Source: Ruminococcus sp. UBA3767
GTDB taxonomy: Bacteria > Bacillota > Clostridia > Oscillospirales > Ruminococcaceae
Direction: 5' to 3'
NCBI GenBank assembly: GCA_002371625.1
Contig: DFFV01000090.1
Coordinates: 1-36,277, forward strand
DNA: 36,277 nucleotides
Position numbers and translations under genes: made by a program. Shown in pieces: positions 15,620 through 23,816 of this stretch (the first letter of the stretch is position 1; each line of letters opens with the position of its first letter). Under the pieces are notes generated by a model. That model did not search any database, was not told where the DNA came from, and saw nothing but the letters and a program-made list of their open reading frames with translations.

Positions 15620-16863
15620 ATTTCATTTGCGGCAACGAGAATACCCATTCTTCCGCTCGGGTAGGTTATACCGCCCTGAAGCCATGCAGCAAACGGTTCT
15701 CTTATAGGTGCATCGGCTGAAAGCTCGATAGAGGCGCCCATTGTGAAAGCTCCTGCTGCCATTATGACCTTGCTTTCGTATCCCGGCATATCCCACGCTT
15801 CGGGAGTTACAAAGCTGTCAACGGGCGAACCTTTCTGTATCCCCTGGCAGAAAGCCGTCAGGTTGTTTTCGTTCTCAAGCAGGATAGAAGCGATAATATC
15901 CGTTCTTGTCTCGCTGCTTTCGGGAAGTGTTTTATAGCCCAGCTTTTCAAAAAGCCTGCAAGCGAAAACCGAAGTTTTTACTGCATTTGCCACCGTCTGC
16001 GGTGAGATGAAAAACCCAAGCAGCATCTCCCTGTTCTGCGAAAGGGTGCAGCCGACCTCTTTTCCCATTCCCACGCAGGTGAGCCTGTCAGCGCACTTTT
16101 CAACAAGGTCTGCCCTGCCGCAGATATATCCGCCTGTGCTTGCTATACCGCCGCCGGGATTCTTGATAAGCGAGCCGATAATAAGGTCTGCGCCGACCGA
16201 GAGCGGCTCCTGTTTTTCGACGAACTCGCCGTAGCAGTTATCCACCATAACGATAATATCGGGGTTTGCATTTTTCGCCGCCTGCGCTATTTTGCCTATT
16301 ATCTCAACGCTCAGCGACGGGCGCAGCGAATATCCTCTTGAACGCTGTATGTATGCGACCTTTGCGCTTTTTGCCTTTTGAGCTATCTGCTCAAGGTCGG
16401 GAGTTTTTTCATCTATCAGGTCTACCTGCTCATACTTAACGCCAAAGTCGATAAGCGAGCCCGAGCCTTTTTCACCTGTAAGTCCGATAACCCCCTCAAG
16501 GGTATCGTACGGTCTGCCAACGCAGGAAAGCAGCGTATCACCCATTCGCAGAACGCCGAACAGCGCAGTTGAAAGTGCGTGTGTGCCGTTTACGAATGTG
16601 TGGCGCACGATAGCGTCCTCACCGCCGAAAGTCTGTGCAAAGACTTTATCGAGCGTATCTCTGCCGCAGTCGCCGTAGCCGTAGCCTGTCGTGCCTTTAA
16701 GGCAGCTTTCACTCACACGGTTGTCGATAAATGCTTTGAGCACCTTTTCGCCGTTAAAACGGGCTATATCGTCCGTCTGTGCGAACATTTCATCACACTC
16801 TTTTTCAGCCTCGTGCGCAAGTGCGAGTATTCTTTCATCTATTCCAAACAAGTTTTCTGTCAT
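15592..16863 (-). CDS. Methionine gamma-lyase / aluminium-resistance family PLP enzyme
   Basis: A 423-residue fold-type I PLP-dependent protein of the family annotated as methionine gamma-lyase family or aluminium resistance protein (B. subtilis YnbB group). Visible are TTGYGYGDCGRDTLDKVFA near residue 60, FVNGTHALSTALFG (cofactor-phosphate region), MVDNCYGEF (PLP aspartate), and GSLIKNPGGGIASTGGY near residue 235 with the expected Schiff-base lysine. The reaction is not established for most members, so the enzyme name should be read as a family label. The ATG follows GAAAGGA. Confidence 0.9.
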   Translation of the reverse strand: MTENLFGIDERILALAHEAEKECDEMFAQTDDIARFNGEKVLKAFIDNRVSESCLKGTTGYGYGDCGRDTLDKVFAQTFGGEDAIVRHTFVNGTHALSTALFGVLRMGDTLLSCVGRPYDTLEGVIGLTGEKGSGSLIDFGVKYEQVDLIDEKTPDLEQIAQKAKSAKVAYIQRSRGYSLRPSLSVEIIGKIAQAAKNANPDIIVMVDNCYGEFVEKQEPLSVGADLIIGSLIKNPGGGIASTGGYICGRADLVEKCADRLTCVGMGKEVGCTLSQNREMLLGFFISPQTVANAVKTSVFACRLFEKLGYKTLPESSETRTDIIASILLENENNLTAFCQGIQKGSPVDSFVTPEAWDMPGYESKVIMAAGAFTMGASIELSADAPIREPFAAWLQGGITYPSGRMGILVAANEMCKKGLLKF

Positions 16864-16961
16864 TATTTATATGTCCTTTCGGGATTATTTTAAAACTATA
16901 CTTTTGCTTACTCTCACCGTACAGGCACTGACGACAGCGATCATTTATGTATTTCATAACA

Positions 16962-17741
16962 TTAATAATCTTTATCTTTTCTCTCTAAAACTATATCAAG
17001 TCCGCACTTTTTAAAGCCTATCTCCTCATAGTAGCTTACTCTGTGCGGTCTTGCAAACAGTCTTACATCAAAGCCGTCTGCGGTGAGCTTTTCACCTATC
17101 CAGTAAAGCAGCTTTCGTGCGTGGTGTTTGCCTCTGTGCTCGGGCAGCGTGCCGACATGGCCTATAAGCGCCACCCTGTCGATTATGTACTGAACAGTCG
17201 CTGTGGTGCAGCCCTCAAGTATAAAGCTCTGCGCAAGTCCTCTGCGAACACGGTGTGAGGTATCTGTCAGCCACAGCCCGTGATTATTTTTTATCGCAGG
17301 AAAGCAATCTGCAAGGATACCATAAACATCATCGAGTCTTGGCAGCTCCTGCACATCAAGCTCGGGAAGCTCGCCCTGCGCTGAAAAAGCAAACTCGGTG
17401 CGCCTGTCGCCAAGGTACTCGATACTGCACATTCTTTCAAGCGCATCTGCATACTGCACGGGAAATTCCACCGAGTACGGCTTGTTCATAACAATGAACG
17501 AAGCAATCTCTGAAAGCATATCCTCATCAAAGGTCACGCCCTCGAACGAGGACAGCATCATAGAAGAATTGAACACACTGATTATACCGCAGCCCTTGTC
17601 GTAATCATCAACGGCAAAGAACCTGCAGAATTCATACCTCGTAGAATATGCGCGAAAATGCGATTTTATCCTTCTTGTGTAATTATTCTTTTCAAGACGT
17701 TCAAGCGTTTCCATAGATAGCTTGCTGAGCTGATAAATCAT
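16962..17741 (-). CDS. GNAT-family N-acetyltransferase
   Basis: 259 residues. The C-terminal GNAT domain carries the acetyl-CoA-binding motif V-G-T-L-P-E-H-R-G-K-H-H-A-R-K near residue 200 and the final SYYEEIGFKKCG segment. The N-terminal half is poorly conserved and may bind the acceptor, which is unknown. It overlaps the upstream M42 peptidase gene by 4 nt, which suggests coupled translation and perhaps a role in amino-acid or peptide metabolism. Confidence 0.88.
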   Translation of the reverse strand: MIYQLSKLSMETLERLEKNNYTRRIKSHFRAYSTRYEFCRFFAVDDYDKGCGIISVFNSSMMLSSFEGVTFDEDMLSEIASFIVMNKPYSVEFPVQYADALERMCSIEYLGDRRTEFAFSAQGELPELDVQELPRLDDVYGILADCFPAIKNNHGLWLTDTSHRVRRGLAQSFILEGCTTATVQYIIDRVALIGHVGTLPEHRGKHHARKLLYWIGEKLTADGFDVRLFARPHRVSYYEEIGFKKCGLDIVLERKDKDY

Positions 17742-18760
17742 CTGTTATAGGTCCTGTCCAATAATAATTTAGTCAAGCTGTATGCACTTTGCATATCACG
17801 GCTGTTGATAACACAGCTCGGTGAGTGCAGGTATCTGCACGGCAAGGATACAGCAGTCGTTCTTACTCCGCCCCTTGAAATGTGTATAGCGCCCGCATCG
17901 TTACCGCCTGCAACGGCAGTTTTGGTCTGGCAGGGTATATCATTTTCTCTTGCCAGCTCAAATGCGAGATCGTACATTTCCTTATCATATATAGTGTGCC
18001 TGTCCATAAAGGATACAACCGCACCCTTTCCAAGCTCACAAACTCTTTTACTGCCCGATGATGACGGTATATCCGCAGCAGTTGTCGCTTCAAGCACGAA
18101 TGCGTAATCGGGATCTACCGTGTAGCTTGCAGCTGTCGCACCACGCAGCCCTATCTCCTCCTGCACGACAAAAGTAAAATAGGTATCATACTCGGGCTTA
18201 TCCTTTATCAGCTGTATCATTATCGCACAGCCTGCTCTGTCATCTATCGCCTTGCATTTAACAAAGCCGTCACCGAACTCGGTGAACTGCGAAACAAAGC
18301 GTATGCTGTCACCGAGGCTGGCGAGCTTTTCAGCTTCCTCCCTGCTCTGACAGCCTATATCCACAGTCAGCTTATCAAAGCCGACTGCCTTACCTCTTTC
18401 AGACTTTGAGATGTTATGCACCGCAGTGGATGCGATAACTCCCCGTACGTTTTTCCTGCCGACAGTTACACGCTTTGCATATACCACCGCAGGATCAACT
18501 CCTCCGACGCAATCGCACATAAGCGTGCCGTCGGTGTTGATGTAGGTAACTATCATGCCCACCTCATCAATATGCGCCGAAACGAGCACCTTGTTCTTTG
18601 CGCTTTTGCCCTTGCAAAAAGCGATCACATTTCCGAGAGGATCGACTGTTACCTGTGCATAGTCCTTTATCTGCGAGATGATATATTCTCTTACCTCGCC
18701 CTCATCACCAGAGATGCCGTCAAGCAGGCACAGCTTTTTAAGTGTTTCTATCATCTTCAT
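17738..18760 (-). CDS. M42 family metallo-aminopeptidase (first of two in reading order: downstream copy)
   Basis: Cytosolic aminopeptidase of the M42 (glutamyl/TET) family, 340 residues, expected to trim peptides as a large homo- or hetero-oligomer. Two-metal-site motifs are intact: SAHIDEVGM (His and Asp ligands), KAIDDRAGC (bridging Asp), VQEEIGLRGA (catalytic and metal Glu), and a C-terminal RYLHSPSCV (His ligand). It overlaps the second M42 gene by 4 nt (ATGA type) and the following GNAT gene by 4 nt. Confidence 0.94.
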   Translation of the reverse strand: MKMIETLKKLCLLDGISGDEGEVREYIISQIKDYAQVTVDPLGNVIAFCKGKSAKNKVLVSAHIDEVGMIVTYINTDGTLMCDCVGGVDPAVVYAKRVTVGRKNVRGVIASTAVHNISKSERGKAVGFDKLTVDIGCQSREEAEKLASLGDSIRFVSQFTEFGDGFVKCKAIDDRAGCAIMIQLIKDKPEYDTYFTFVVQEEIGLRGATAASYTVDPDYAFVLEATTAADIPSSSGSKRVCELGKGAVVSFMDRHTIYDKEMYDLAFELARENDIPCQTKTAVAGGNDAGAIHISRGGVRTTAVSLPCRYLHSPSCVINSRDMQSAYSLTKLLLDRTYNR

Positions 18761-19767
18761 TCACCTGCCATTGCAAATTCAGCTATCAGCGAAGCGGTCG
18801 CCTCAACATCTCTCAGGTCGATGACCTCGGTAGGAGTGTGCATATATCTGAGCGGTATCGAAAGTGTGACTGTTTTTACTCCGCCCCTTGAAACGCCGAT
18901 GTTATCTGCATCAGTTCCTGTTTTTCCGTTCATTACTTCAGTCTGCCATGCAATGCCGCTGTTTTTTGCTGTATTTATAAACTCCTGCGAAAGCTCCCGT
19001 GAAAGACTTGGGGCGATGCCTATCATTACGCCGCCGCCCATTATGCCGCACTTTTCTTCGCTTTCAAAATGAGTCTTTGCAAATGAAACGTCAACTGCCA
19101 CGGCAATATCGGGTTCGAGCTTGTATGCGCCTGTTTTTGCGCCACGCTCACCCGTTTCCTCCTGCGAGGCGAAAAGCACGCAGATATTATACTTTGTCTG
19201 CCTGCCCTTTAATTTATCCAGTGCGAGCAATATAGCAGCAACGCCGCTTCTGTCATCAAGCGCCTTTGAAGTCACGCAGTGCCCCTGCATAAGTTCAAGA
19301 TCGTTTTCAACAAGCACCCTGTCGCCAAGCGAAACTATCTCTCTTGCCTGCTCGCCCGTCATGCCGATGTCAACAAAAACGTCATCAACAGTAAATCCGC
19401 TTTCACCGCTTGAAAGATGCGGAGGAACCGAGGTTATAACTCCCTGTATCTCCTTTTTGCCAAGCACCGTCACCTGCTGCGCAGCAAGTGCTCTTTCATC
19501 TATGCCGCCGCAGCCCGATATTTTTAAAAACCCGTCATCGGTGATATATGTTACGATATATCCTATCTCATCGATATGCGCTTCCAGCATAAGAGTCTGT
19601 CTTGCATCGTCCTTTTCGCCGACAACGCCGTAAACATTTCCGAACGCATCATGCGACACCTTTGCATACCCGCTCAGGTATTCCTCTGCCTTTTTGCACG
19701 CCTGTGTTTCATTGCCCGAAACTCCCCTTGCACCGCAAAGCTCGGACAAAACCTTCATCAGTTCCAT
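18757..19767 (-). CDS. M42 family metallo-aminopeptidase (upstream copy)
   Basis: 336-residue paralogue of the neighbouring M42 enzyme with all motifs kept: EAHIDEIGY, KALDDRSGV, SQEETGERGA and RYMHTPTEV. The two copies differ clearly in sequence, so they probably have different side-chain preferences and may assemble into mixed TET complexes. The ATG has GAGGG 9 nt upstream and follows murD by 12 nt, placing the pair in the murD transcript. Confidence 0.94.
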   Translation of the reverse strand: MELMKVLSELCGARGVSGNETQACKKAEEYLSGYAKVSHDAFGNVYGVVGEKDDARQTLMLEAHIDEIGYIVTYITDDGFLKISGCGGIDERALAAQQVTVLGKKEIQGVITSVPPHLSSGESGFTVDDVFVDIGMTGEQAREIVSLGDRVLVENDLELMQGHCVTSKALDDRSGVAAILLALDKLKGRQTKYNICVLFASQEETGERGAKTGAYKLEPDIAVAVDVSFAKTHFESEEKCGIMGGGVMIGIAPSLSRELSQEFINTAKNSGIAWQTEVMNGKTGTDADNIGVSRGGVKTVTLSIPLRYMHTPTEVIDLRDVEATASLIAEFAMAGE

Positions 19768-19779
19768 ATATCAATGCCC

Positions 19780-21171
19780 TCAAAGTTCATTTACGAGCTG
19801 CTTGAAATGCCTGCCTCTGTCCTCGAACATTCTGTACATATCGAAGCTTGCACACGCAGGCGAAAGCGAAACTATATCGCCCTCAACAGCGTAGTGGTGC
19901 GCTATATCAACAGCCTCAGCCATATCTGCAACTCTTACTATCCTGATATTTGCGGGATCATACTTTGCGCAGCCCTTGACAGCGTCCTCTATCTTCTGCG
20001 CAGTTTCACCCATAAGTATAAGCACCTTTACCTTTTCGCAAAGTGCCTCAGCCATAGGCTCAAACGAGATGCCCTTATCAGAACCGCCCTGTATCATTAT
20101 CTGCTTCTGGTCAAAGGCATCAAGGCAGGCAAGCACTCTTGTAGGGCTTGAAGCGATGGAGTTGTTATAATACTTTACTCCGTCCAGCTCACGAACAAAC
20201 TCTATCCTGTGCTCAACTCCTGCAAATGTCTTTGCAACATTAACAACGCTCTGCACCGAAACATCGCCGTAGGTCATTGCGATAGCTGTCAGGTAATCCT
20301 CAACATTGTGCATACCGGGTATTCTGATATCCTTCATGTGAACGTACTCTGTAACCTTGCCGTGATCGTTGTAGCAAAGCATTCCGTCCTCACGCAGAAA
20401 GCTGCCGTTCTCAACAACTTCACGCCTGCTGAAATATCTGAGATTTCCTCTTACATAACCGCTAAGCGATCTTGTTGTTTCATCATCAAGGCTCAGAACA
20501 GTCTTTGAATAAGAATTCTGGTGCAGGATAAGGTTCTTTTTGGAATCTATATACTCCTGCATATCCTTGTGAACGTTAAGGTGGTTAGGTCTTATATTTG
20601 TAATTCCCGCAACATCGGGCGATTCTCTCATAGAGATCAGCTGGAAGCTGGAAAGCTCAACGACTGCCACATCAGCCTCGGAGATAGTTTCAACGATAGG
20701 CAGCAGTGCCTTTCCTATATTTCCGCCAAGGTGAACTCTCTTGCCCTCGGCTTTAAGGAACTCACTGATAAGAGTTGTGGTAGTGGTCTTACCATCAGAG
20801 CCGGTTATTCCGTAAGTCCTGCATGGGCAAAGATCAAAGAACGTTTCCATCTCACTTGTCACAACTATGCCCATATCCCTTGCCTTGTCAAGCTCGGGGC
20901 GGTTGAAGTAAAAGCCCGGCGTTCTGAATACAACGTCGCATTTATATATCTCATTGAGATAATTCTCACCCAGCGAGAAATCCACGCCCTTTGCAGAAAA
21001 CTCCTCGTAGATAGCTTCGTCAAACTCATCCTTGCTCTTTTTGTCGCAGATAACTACCTTTATCCCCTTTGAAAGAAACAGCCTTATAAGTTCGAGATGG
21101 CTCACGCCTACACCGATAAAAGCCACTCTCTTGTTCTTCATTTCACTGAAATACCTTTGTGATCTTGTCAT
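19780..21171 (-). CDS. murD: UDP-N-acetylmuramoyl-L-alanine:D-glutamate ligase
   Basis: MurD adds D-glutamate to UDP-MurNAc-L-Ala in the cytosol using ATP. The Mur-ligase P-loop GSDGKTTTTT lies near residue 124, preceded by an N-terminal Rossmann-like UDP-binding domain (VAFIGVGVSHLE). The ATP/substrate domain has GITNIRPNHLNVHKDMQEY, and the C-terminal domain has GVEHRIEFV, YNNSIASSPTR and SPACASFDMYRMFEDRG. The frame extends to a GTG at 21216, but the ATG at 21171 has AGGAG 8 nt upstream and is preferred (463 aa). Driven by the promoter at 21266-21294. Confidence 0.96.
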   Translation of the reverse strand: MTRSQRYFSEMKNKRVAFIGVGVSHLELIRLFLSKGIKVVICDKKSKDEFDEAIYEEFSAKGVDFSLGENYLNEIYKCDVVFRTPGFYFNRPELDKARDMGIVVTSEMETFFDLCPCRTYGITGSDGKTTTTTLISEFLKAEGKRVHLGGNIGKALLPIVETISEADVAVVELSSFQLISMRESPDVAGITNIRPNHLNVHKDMQEYIDSKKNLILHQNSYSKTVLSLDDETTRSLSGYVRGNLRYFSRREVVENGSFLREDGMLCYNDHGKVTEYVHMKDIRIPGMHNVEDYLTAIAMTYGDVSVQSVVNVAKTFAGVEHRIEFVRELDGVKYYNNSIASSPTRVLACLDAFDQKQIMIQGGSDKGISFEPMAEALCEKVKVLILMGETAQKIEDAVKGCAKYDPANIRIVRVADMAEAVDIAHHYAVEGDIVSLSPACASFDMYRMFEDRGRHFKQLVNEL

Positions 21172-21265
21172 AACCCATGCTCCTAACCTGTTAAAATGCG
21201 TAATATCCGTATGCACCTCTTTCAGCTAAGCAAGCCTTAAAAACTGCGCATACCTAATCCATTAT

Positions 21266-21294
21266 ATTATACACCATTGCGGTGCAAATTGCAA
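21266..21294 (-). promoter_or_regulatory. Sigma-A-type promoter of the murD operon
   Basis: On the minus strand: -35 TTGCAA (21289-21294), a 17-nt spacer and -10 TATAAT (21266-21271). The 344-base divergent gap between murD and prs holds this promoter, the prs promoter on the other strand, and otherwise AT-rich sequence with no further ORF. Confidence 0.75.
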
Positions 21295-21425
21295 GTACAT
21301 TCGCACATATCACAGGTATTTTCTGCACGTTTGGGAACGGTTTGCGTTTTATGTCTAAATGTTGGGGATAATGGGGGTTGTTTTTGTGAAAAAGGTTGAA
21401 ATATATTAAAAAAATATAAAGCCTA

Positions 21426-21454
21426 TTGTAAATGATAGAGAAATGAAGTATAAT
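21426..21454 (+). promoter_or_regulatory. Sigma-A-type promoter of prs
   Basis: -35 TTGTAA (21426-21431), a 17-nt spacer and -10 TATAAT (21449-21454), about 60 nt before the prs start codon. Confidence 0.8.
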
Positions 21455-21515
21455 AAGTTTGTATGGGATAACCTGAGTTATTCTGTAAATATCTGACAAA
21501 TGGAGGAAACATCTA

Positions 21516-22664
21516 ATGGGTAATAACGCTGACAAGATCCTCTTTGACAACAATTCGAGGGTAGCACCGCTCGGACTGCTTGCAATGGAAAGTGCAAAAG
21601 AGCTTGGAGAAAAGGTAAACTGGTATCTCACCAACTGGGCAAATGAGAACGAATATGCAGTGGATACGTTCCTTGTAGAATCTGACTGCCCACGTTTTTC
21701 ATCGGGTGACGGAAAGGGACTTATAAAGCAGACTGTAAGAGGAAACGATCTGTTCATTCTCTGTGATGTAGGAAACTACAACTGCAAGTACAAGCTGTTC
21801 GGAAAGCTCAACTGTATGTCTCCTGACGATCACTTCCAGGATCTGAAAAGAATAATCCAGGCTGCCAGCGGAAAAACCCACAGGATTAATGTTATAATGC
21901 CTACTCTTTACGGCGGAAGGCAGCACAGAAGAAATTACCGTGAATCTCTTGACTGCGCTGTTGCATTGCAGGAGCTTCAGGCAATGGGCGTTTCAAACAT
22001 TCTCACCTTTGACGCTCACGATCCGAGAGTGCAGAATGCTATACCTCTCATGGGCTTTGATAATATCATCCCGTCATATCAGGTGCTCAAGGCTATGTTC
22101 AGAAGCATCGAGAACTTCAAGCCAAACAAGGAGCATTACATGATAGTTTCCCCTGATGAGGGCGCTATAAACAGAAATATGTACTATGCATCTATCCTTG
22201 GCGTAGACCTTGGAATGTTCTATAAGAGACGTGATTACTCTACCGTTGTGAACGGCAGGAACCCTATCGTTGCACACGAGTATATGGGCAACGATGTTGC
22301 AGGCAAGGACATCTTTGTAGCTGATGATATCATTTCTTCGGGCGAATCTATGCTTGATATTGCTATCGAGCTGAAAAAGCGCAAGGCAGGAAGGATCTTC
22401 TGCTATGCTACATATCCTATCTTCACCAACGGTCTTGAGTCTTTTGATAAGGCTTATGCCGATGGAATAATCGACGGAGTTTTCGGCACCAACCTCACAT
22501 ACAGATCACCTGAGCTGCTTGCAAGCCCATGGTTCCACGAGGTAGACTGTGCTAAATACATTGCGTACTATATCGCATCGCTCAACCACGATCTTTCTAT
22601 CTCAAATGTTATCGATCCTCACACTAAGATCCAGGCGCTGCTGAAAAAGTACGATATAAAGTAA
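21516..22664 (+). CDS. prs: Ribose-phosphate pyrophosphokinase (divergent, long form)
   Basis: PRPP synthase makes phosphoribosyl pyrophosphate from ribose-5-phosphate and ATP, feeding nucleotide, His and Trp synthesis. The 382-residue protein is longer than the usual 310-320. It has a divergent metal/ribose motif (TFDAHDPRVQNAIP in place of the common DLHA-type block), YGGRQHRRNYRES, VSPDEGAINRN, and the PRPP-binding loop VADDIISSGESM. The extra residues are N-terminal and C-terminal. GGAGG at 21502-21506 precedes the ATG by 9 nt. The assignment is firm to the PRPP-synthase/phosphoribosyltransferase fold; the divergence from class I enzymes is worth noting. Confidence 0.88.
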   Translation: MGNNADKILFDNNSRVAPLGLLAMESAKELGEKVNWYLTNWANENEYAVDTFLVESDCPRFSSGDGKGLIKQTVRGNDLFILCDVGNYNCKYKLFGKLNCMSPDDHFQDLKRIIQAASGKTHRINVIMPTLYGGRQHRRNYRESLDCAVALQELQAMGVSNILTFDAHDPRVQNAIPLMGFDNIIPSYQVLKAMFRSIENFKPNKEHYMIVSPDEGAINRNMYYASILGVDLGMFYKRRDYSTVVNGRNPIVAHEYMGNDVAGKDIFVADDIISSGESMLDIAIELKKRKAGRIFCYATYPIFTNGLESFDKAYADGIIDGVFGTNLTYRSPELLASPWFHEVDCAKYIAYYIASLNHDLSISNVIDPHTKIQALLKKYDIK

Positions 22665-22670
22665 TAACAC

Positions 22671-22706
22671 AAAGCTCCCGATAAAAAGGGAGCTTTATTG
22701 TTTTAA
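22671..22706 (+). terminator. Rho-independent terminator between prs and the cytidylyltransferase gene
   Basis: AAAGCTCCC (22671-22679) pairs perfectly with GGGAGCTTT (22688-22696), an 8-nt loop, followed by a T-rich run. The next gene starts 20 nt after it with its own RBS, so its expression may depend on read-through. Confidence 0.75.
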
Positions 22707-22716
22707 GGAGTTTAAA

Positions 22717-23421
22717 ATGATTTTTGCAGGAATAGTTGCCGGCGGAAGCGGAACGAGAATGAAAAGCTCTGCGATACCAAAGCAGTTCATTCGTGTTCTG
22801 GATAAGCCGATAATAATATACACGATCGAAAAATTTGTTCAGCAGTCTCACATCGATCTTATCTACATAGGCATAAAGCCCGAATGGCACAAGGTAATGG
22901 ATTCGCTGCTGGAGGAATACAGCATTGATACTCAGCGTGTCAAGGTGATAGACGGCGGAAGTGACCGCAACTCAACGGTAATGAATATCGTGAATGCCAT
23001 AAAATCGCAGTTCGCTGTAAAAAAAGGCGATATAATCCTTACGCACGATGCTGTGCGCCCGTTCCTGACGGACAGGATGATAGAGGAAAACATCATCGCT
23101 GCGCTGAAATACTCTGCCTGCGGAACTTACGTTAAATGCGTGGATACCATCATCAGTGCGCCTGACGGTGAAGTAGTTGAAAGCACACTTGACCGCAGCA
23201 CGCTTTACAGAGCACAGACACCGCAGAGCTTTGATATCACGCTGCTTGATAAGTATTACAGCGAGCTTGACGATGAACAGAGAGCAGGGCTGACGGACAC
23301 CTGCAGCATTTTTACGGCAAACGGCGAAAAGATACACATAGTCGAGGGCGACGCTATCAATATCAAGATCACCACCGACAGCGATCTTATAATCGCAAAG
23401 CTGCTTGCAACGAGAGTGTAA
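22717..23421 (+). CDS. IspD/TarI-family cytidylyltransferase, TarI-like
   Basis: A 234-residue CTP-dependent cytidylyltransferase. The N-terminal nucleotide-binding loop is AGIVAGGSGTRMKSSAIPKQF, and other marks are GGSDRNSTV, THDAVRPFLTDRMI, the TLYRAQTPQSFD block, and NIKITTDSDLIIAK. These agree with both IspD (methylerythritol phosphate pathway) and TarI (CDP-ribitol for teichoic acid). The patterns IPKQF, RPFLTDRMI and the late INIKITT match my recollection of TarI more closely than IspD. No MEP-pathway or teichoic-acid neighbour settles the question. AAGGAG precedes the ATG. Confidence 0.85.
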   Translation: MIFAGIVAGGSGTRMKSSAIPKQFIRVLDKPIIIYTIEKFVQQSHIDLIYIGIKPEWHKVMDSLLEEYSIDTQRVKVIDGGSDRNSTVMNIVNAIKSQFAVKKGDIILTHDAVRPFLTDRMIEENIIAALKYSACGTYVKCVDTIISAPDGEVVESTLDRSTLYRAQTPQSFDITLLDKYYSELDDEQRAGLTDTCSIFTANGEKIHIVEGDAINIKITTDSDLIIAKLLATRV

Positions 23422-23467
23422 ACAAATGCAGCTTGTATCAACAGAGATATTTTTTTCAAAAAAAGGG

Positions 23468-23496
23468 TTGACAAAAGAAAAATAGTGTGATATTAT
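23468..23496 (+). promoter_or_regulatory. Strong sigma-A promoter of the metQNI leader
   Basis: Perfect -35 TTGACA (23468-23473), a 17-nt spacer and -10 TATTAT (23491-23496). Transcription would start near 23503 and give a leader of about 375 nt before metQ. Confidence 0.85.
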
Positions 23497-23556
23497 AGCT
23501 ATAACATAAAACTCGCCTACCAATCAAGTAGGTAATAAGATGAAAGGAACGCTATC

Positions 23557-23670
23557 ATGAAAAAGACATTTACAGCAATGATGAATATGTCAATGTGCAT
23601 GTATAACTGTATGTGCATGCTTTGCTGTGCTGTTTTTCCGGTGCGTTCCCGACGCTTTGAACTATGCTGA
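23557..23670 (+). CDS. Met/Cys-rich leader peptide (37 aa), candidate attenuator peptide
   Basis: A short ORF with AAAGGAA (23543-23549) 7 nt before its ATG. Of its 37 residues 8 are Met and 6 are Cys, concentrated between residues 8 and 24: Met at 8, 9, 11, 13, 15, 19 and 21, and Cys at 14, 18, 20, 23 and 24. The C-terminal part (PVRSRRFELC) is ordinary. It lies between a strong promoter and a strong terminator upstream of metQNI. This is the layout of leader peptides whose translation senses charged tRNA, here Met and Cys. It is too short for normal gene callers. Function is inferred from codon content and position. Confidence 0.8.
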   Translation: MKKTFTAMMNMSMCMYNCMCMLCCAVFPVRSRRFELC

Positions 23671-23732
23671 CTTTTTTTGTGTTGACATATAGTTTGCTTA
23701 CAGCGGGATACCATCGGGTATCCCGTTTTTTT
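23585..23732 (+). promoter_or_regulatory. Attenuator region with alternative pairings upstream of metQ
   Basis: Three pairings can be drawn. First, ATATGTCAA (23585-23593, in the Met codons) is perfectly complementary to TTGACATAT (23682-23690). Second, GGT plus TCCCG (23640-23642 and 23647-23651) can pair with the terminator's 5' arm (CGGGA and ACC, 23704-23712), a candidate antiterminator. Third, the terminator itself. A ribosome stalled on Cys23-Cys24 (23623-23628) would leave the second element free and favour read-through, while one that runs on would cover it. The structures are seen by eye; the mechanism is inferred. Confidence 0.55.
23704..23732 (+). terminator. Intrinsic terminator in the metQNI leader
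   Basis: A perfect 9-bp stem CGGGATACC (23704-23712) with GGTATCCCG (23717-23725), a 4-nt loop, followed by seven T residues. It lies 34 nt after the leader-peptide stop codon and before the metQ gene, so it must be bypassed for importer expression. Confidence 0.9.
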
Positions 23733-23750
23733 ATTTGGAGGTTAAGTAAA

Positions 23751-23816
23751 ATGAATCTTAGATTTGTGTTTCTATTAAGAGAGAATTACAGGAACGGACG
23801 AATGTGTTTACGCTGA
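23751..23816 (+). CDS. Second mini-ORF in the metQNI leader (21 aa)
   Basis: Directly after the terminator a perfect GGAGG (23737-23741) stands 9 nt before an ATG that opens a 21-codon frame, MNLRFVFLLRENYRNGRMCLR. It is Arg-rich and has Met-Cys just before its end. The stop lies 63 nt before metQ. Hairpins GAATGT/ACATTC (23800-23805 with 23816-23821) and TTCAA/TTGAA (23819-23823 with 23827-23831) overlap and exclude each other, so a second translational control layer is possible. The RBS is better than that of metQ. Function unknown. Confidence 0.55.
   Translation: MNLRFVFLLRENYRNGRMCLR

Noticed and set aside
23540..23560. Six-codon ORF whose stop overlaps the leader-peptide ATG
   Set aside because: Its ATG lies over the leader-peptide RBS and it has only a weak RBS of its own; probably chance.
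23682..23712. Second promoter from TTGACA at 23682
   Set aside because: No acceptable -10 box at 16-18 nt; the hexamer is instead part of a 9-nt complement to the leader-peptide codons.
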